Shown here in pieces: positions 6,677-7,262 of a stretch of 7,262 nt of DNA. The stretch is from Actinomycetota bacterium (GTDB lineage Bacteria; Actinomycetota; Thermoleophilia; Gaiellales; Gaiellaceae), in contig VGCB01000131.1 in the NCBI GenBank assembly GCA_016870235.1, positions 1-7,262 of the forward strand, written 5' to 3'. The position numbers and the translations under genes are program-made. The notes under the pieces were generated by a model. The model was not told where the DNA came from, made no database searches, and worked only from the letters and a program-made list of their open reading frames with translations. The stretch's first letter is position 1. The number at the start of each line of letters is the position of its first letter.

Positions 6677-7096
6677 ATGAAGGCGATCGTCATCGGCTGC
6701 GGCCGCGTCGGCGCGTCCGTCGCGCTTGGGCTCTCCAGCGACGGCTGGGAGGTCGCCGTCGTCGACGTGGACGAGGAGGCCCTCCTGCGGCTCGGCGGCT
6801 GGCGCGGTCGCTTCGTCGTCGGCCATGGCCTGGACACGTCGGTGCTCGAGAGCGCGGGCATCGGTGACGCGGACGCCGTCGTCGTCGCCACCAACGGCGA
6901 CAATACGAACATCGTCGTCGGTCAGGTCGCGCAGAAGCGGTATGGGGTCGCGCGCGTCGTCGTGCGGGTGCTAGACCCACGTCGCGCGGACTTCTACGCC
7001 GCGCGAGGACTGCAGACGATCTGCCCGACGAAGACGGCGATCGCGTCGATCCACGACGCCGTCAGCGTCGGCGTGCCGGCTCCGGGTGCCGGCTGA
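6677..7096 (+). CDS. TrkA-type RCK-N protein lacking TrkA-C (CeoB-like K+-uptake regulator)
   Basis: This is a cytoplasmic NAD(H)-binding regulatory subunit of a potassium transport system, 139 residues long. It begins MKAIVIGCGRVGASVA with the dinucleotide motif G7-x-G9-x-x-G12. Asp30 at the end of strand 2 (VAVVDVD) is the expected ribose-binding acid. Later TrkA-N landmarks are GHGLD, DADAVVVATNGDNTNI and VVRVLDPRRADFYAARGLQTI. Full TrkA/CeoB proteins are about 220 residues with a C-terminal RCK-C domain; this one stops soon after the Rossmann fold with a short VPAPGAG tail. The ATG at 6677 starts exactly at the Rossmann strand and fits the TAGGCT spacing; an in-frame GTG at 6671 would add two residues, and longer forms would run into the permease gene. 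The next gene is a second TrkA protein, overlapping by one base, matching the paired ceoB-ceoC layout known from actinobacteria. Confidence 0.88.
   Translation: MKAIVIGCGRVGASVALGLSSDGWEVAVVDVDEEALLRLGGWRGRFVVGHGLDTSVLESAGIGDADAVVVATNGDNTNIVVGQVAQKRYGVARVVVRVLDPRRADFYAARGLQTICPTKTAIASIHDAVSVGVPAPGAG
7075..7093 (+). repeat. GCCGGC repeat hairpin at the junction of the two TrkA genes
   Basis: GTGCCGGCT occurs at 7073-7081 and again at 7086-7094, and the self-complementary GCCGGC cores (7075-7080, 7088-7093) can pair around a 7-base loop. The hairpin ends just before the TGATG stop/start overlap and occupies the place where an SD would be. The next gene has no visible SD, so it probably depends on translational coupling. 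Confidence 0.35.
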
Positions 7097-7262
7097 TGTA
7101 CGCGGTCGTCACGGGCGGAGGCAAGATCGGCTCGAACGTGACGCGGTCGCTGCTCGCGATGGGGCACGAGGTCACCCTGATCGAGAAGGACGAGGTGCGC
7201 TTCTCGCGGCTCGAGGTCGAGTTCGGGCCGTCCGTCCTCCGCGGCGACGCCTCCGAGATCCA
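7096..7262 (+). CDS. TrkA-type RCK-N protein, CeoC-like (3' end outside window)
   Basis: The frame opens at the ATG overlapping the preceding TGA (TGATG) and stays open for 55 codons to the window edge. MYAVVTGGGKIGSNV gives a Rossmann start with G7, G9 and G12; Glu30 in the strand-2 end LIEKD is the expected ribose-binding acid. GDASE, near the cut end, matches the G-D/H-x-T/S step of TrkA-N domains. It resembles the preceding protein in plan but not closely in sequence, so it is the second member of a TrkA pair, as with CeoB/CeoC of mycobacteria. Whether it carries the RCK-C domain missing from its partner cannot be seen. The family is well supported from the N-terminus alone; the exact role is by analogy. 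Confidence 0.85.
   Translation, partial: MYAVVTGGGKIGSNVTRSLLAMGHEVTLIEKDEVRFSRLEVEFGPSVLRGDASEI

Overview
The window is very GC-rich throughout, with strong G/C preference at third codon positions. It looks like chromosomal DNA of a high-GC actinobacterium. The family content (a K+-independent H+-pyrophosphatase, APC permeases carrying a universal-stress domain, and a CeoB/CeoC-like pair of TrkA proteins) and the SD-less starts placed just after a TAnnnT hexamer fit this. A deep-branching group such as Thermoleophilia is a reasonable guess, but that is inference. All supported genes are on the + strand. No mobile elements, rRNA, tRNA or CRISPR were seen.

Layout: (1) 2-115 is the 3' end of an unidentified gene, with a hairpin spanning its stop codon. 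(2) 116-479 is a stretch with no convincing gene; its right end holds a possible promoter and overlapping inverted repeats ahead of (3) hppA, 480-2540, a complete 686-residue membrane pyrophosphatase. A perfect 12-bp hairpin with a UNCG-type loop follows it. (4) 2622-2807 encodes a 61-residue two-helix membrane protein of unknown function. (5) 2843-4771 and 4771-6666 are tandem paralogous APC permeases, each with a C-terminal cytoplasmic UspA-like domain; they overlap by one base. (6) 6677-7096 and 7096-7262 (cut by the window edge) are two TrkA-type NAD-binding (RCK-N) proteins, also overlapping by one base. The first is a half-length RCK protein without a TrkA-C domain.

How they may work together: the right-hand four genes look like a transport module of two secondary permeases with built-in USP domains plus a pair of K+-transport regulatory subunits. 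A link to potassium or cation homeostasis is plausible from the RCK genes. The permease sequences alone also fit amino-acid transport, so the substrate is open. HppA is separately transcribed and would build a proton gradient that such H+-coupled carriers could use.

The most notable sequence-level signals are: three genes whose starts lie 7-8 bases after a TAnnnT hexamer with no Shine-Dalgarno sequence (probably leaderless), one of which reuses the upstream TAG stop as the start of the hexamer; degenerate ATP-binding motifs in both USP domains; and the truncated RCK protein. I did not find a clearly new defence or mobile system here.
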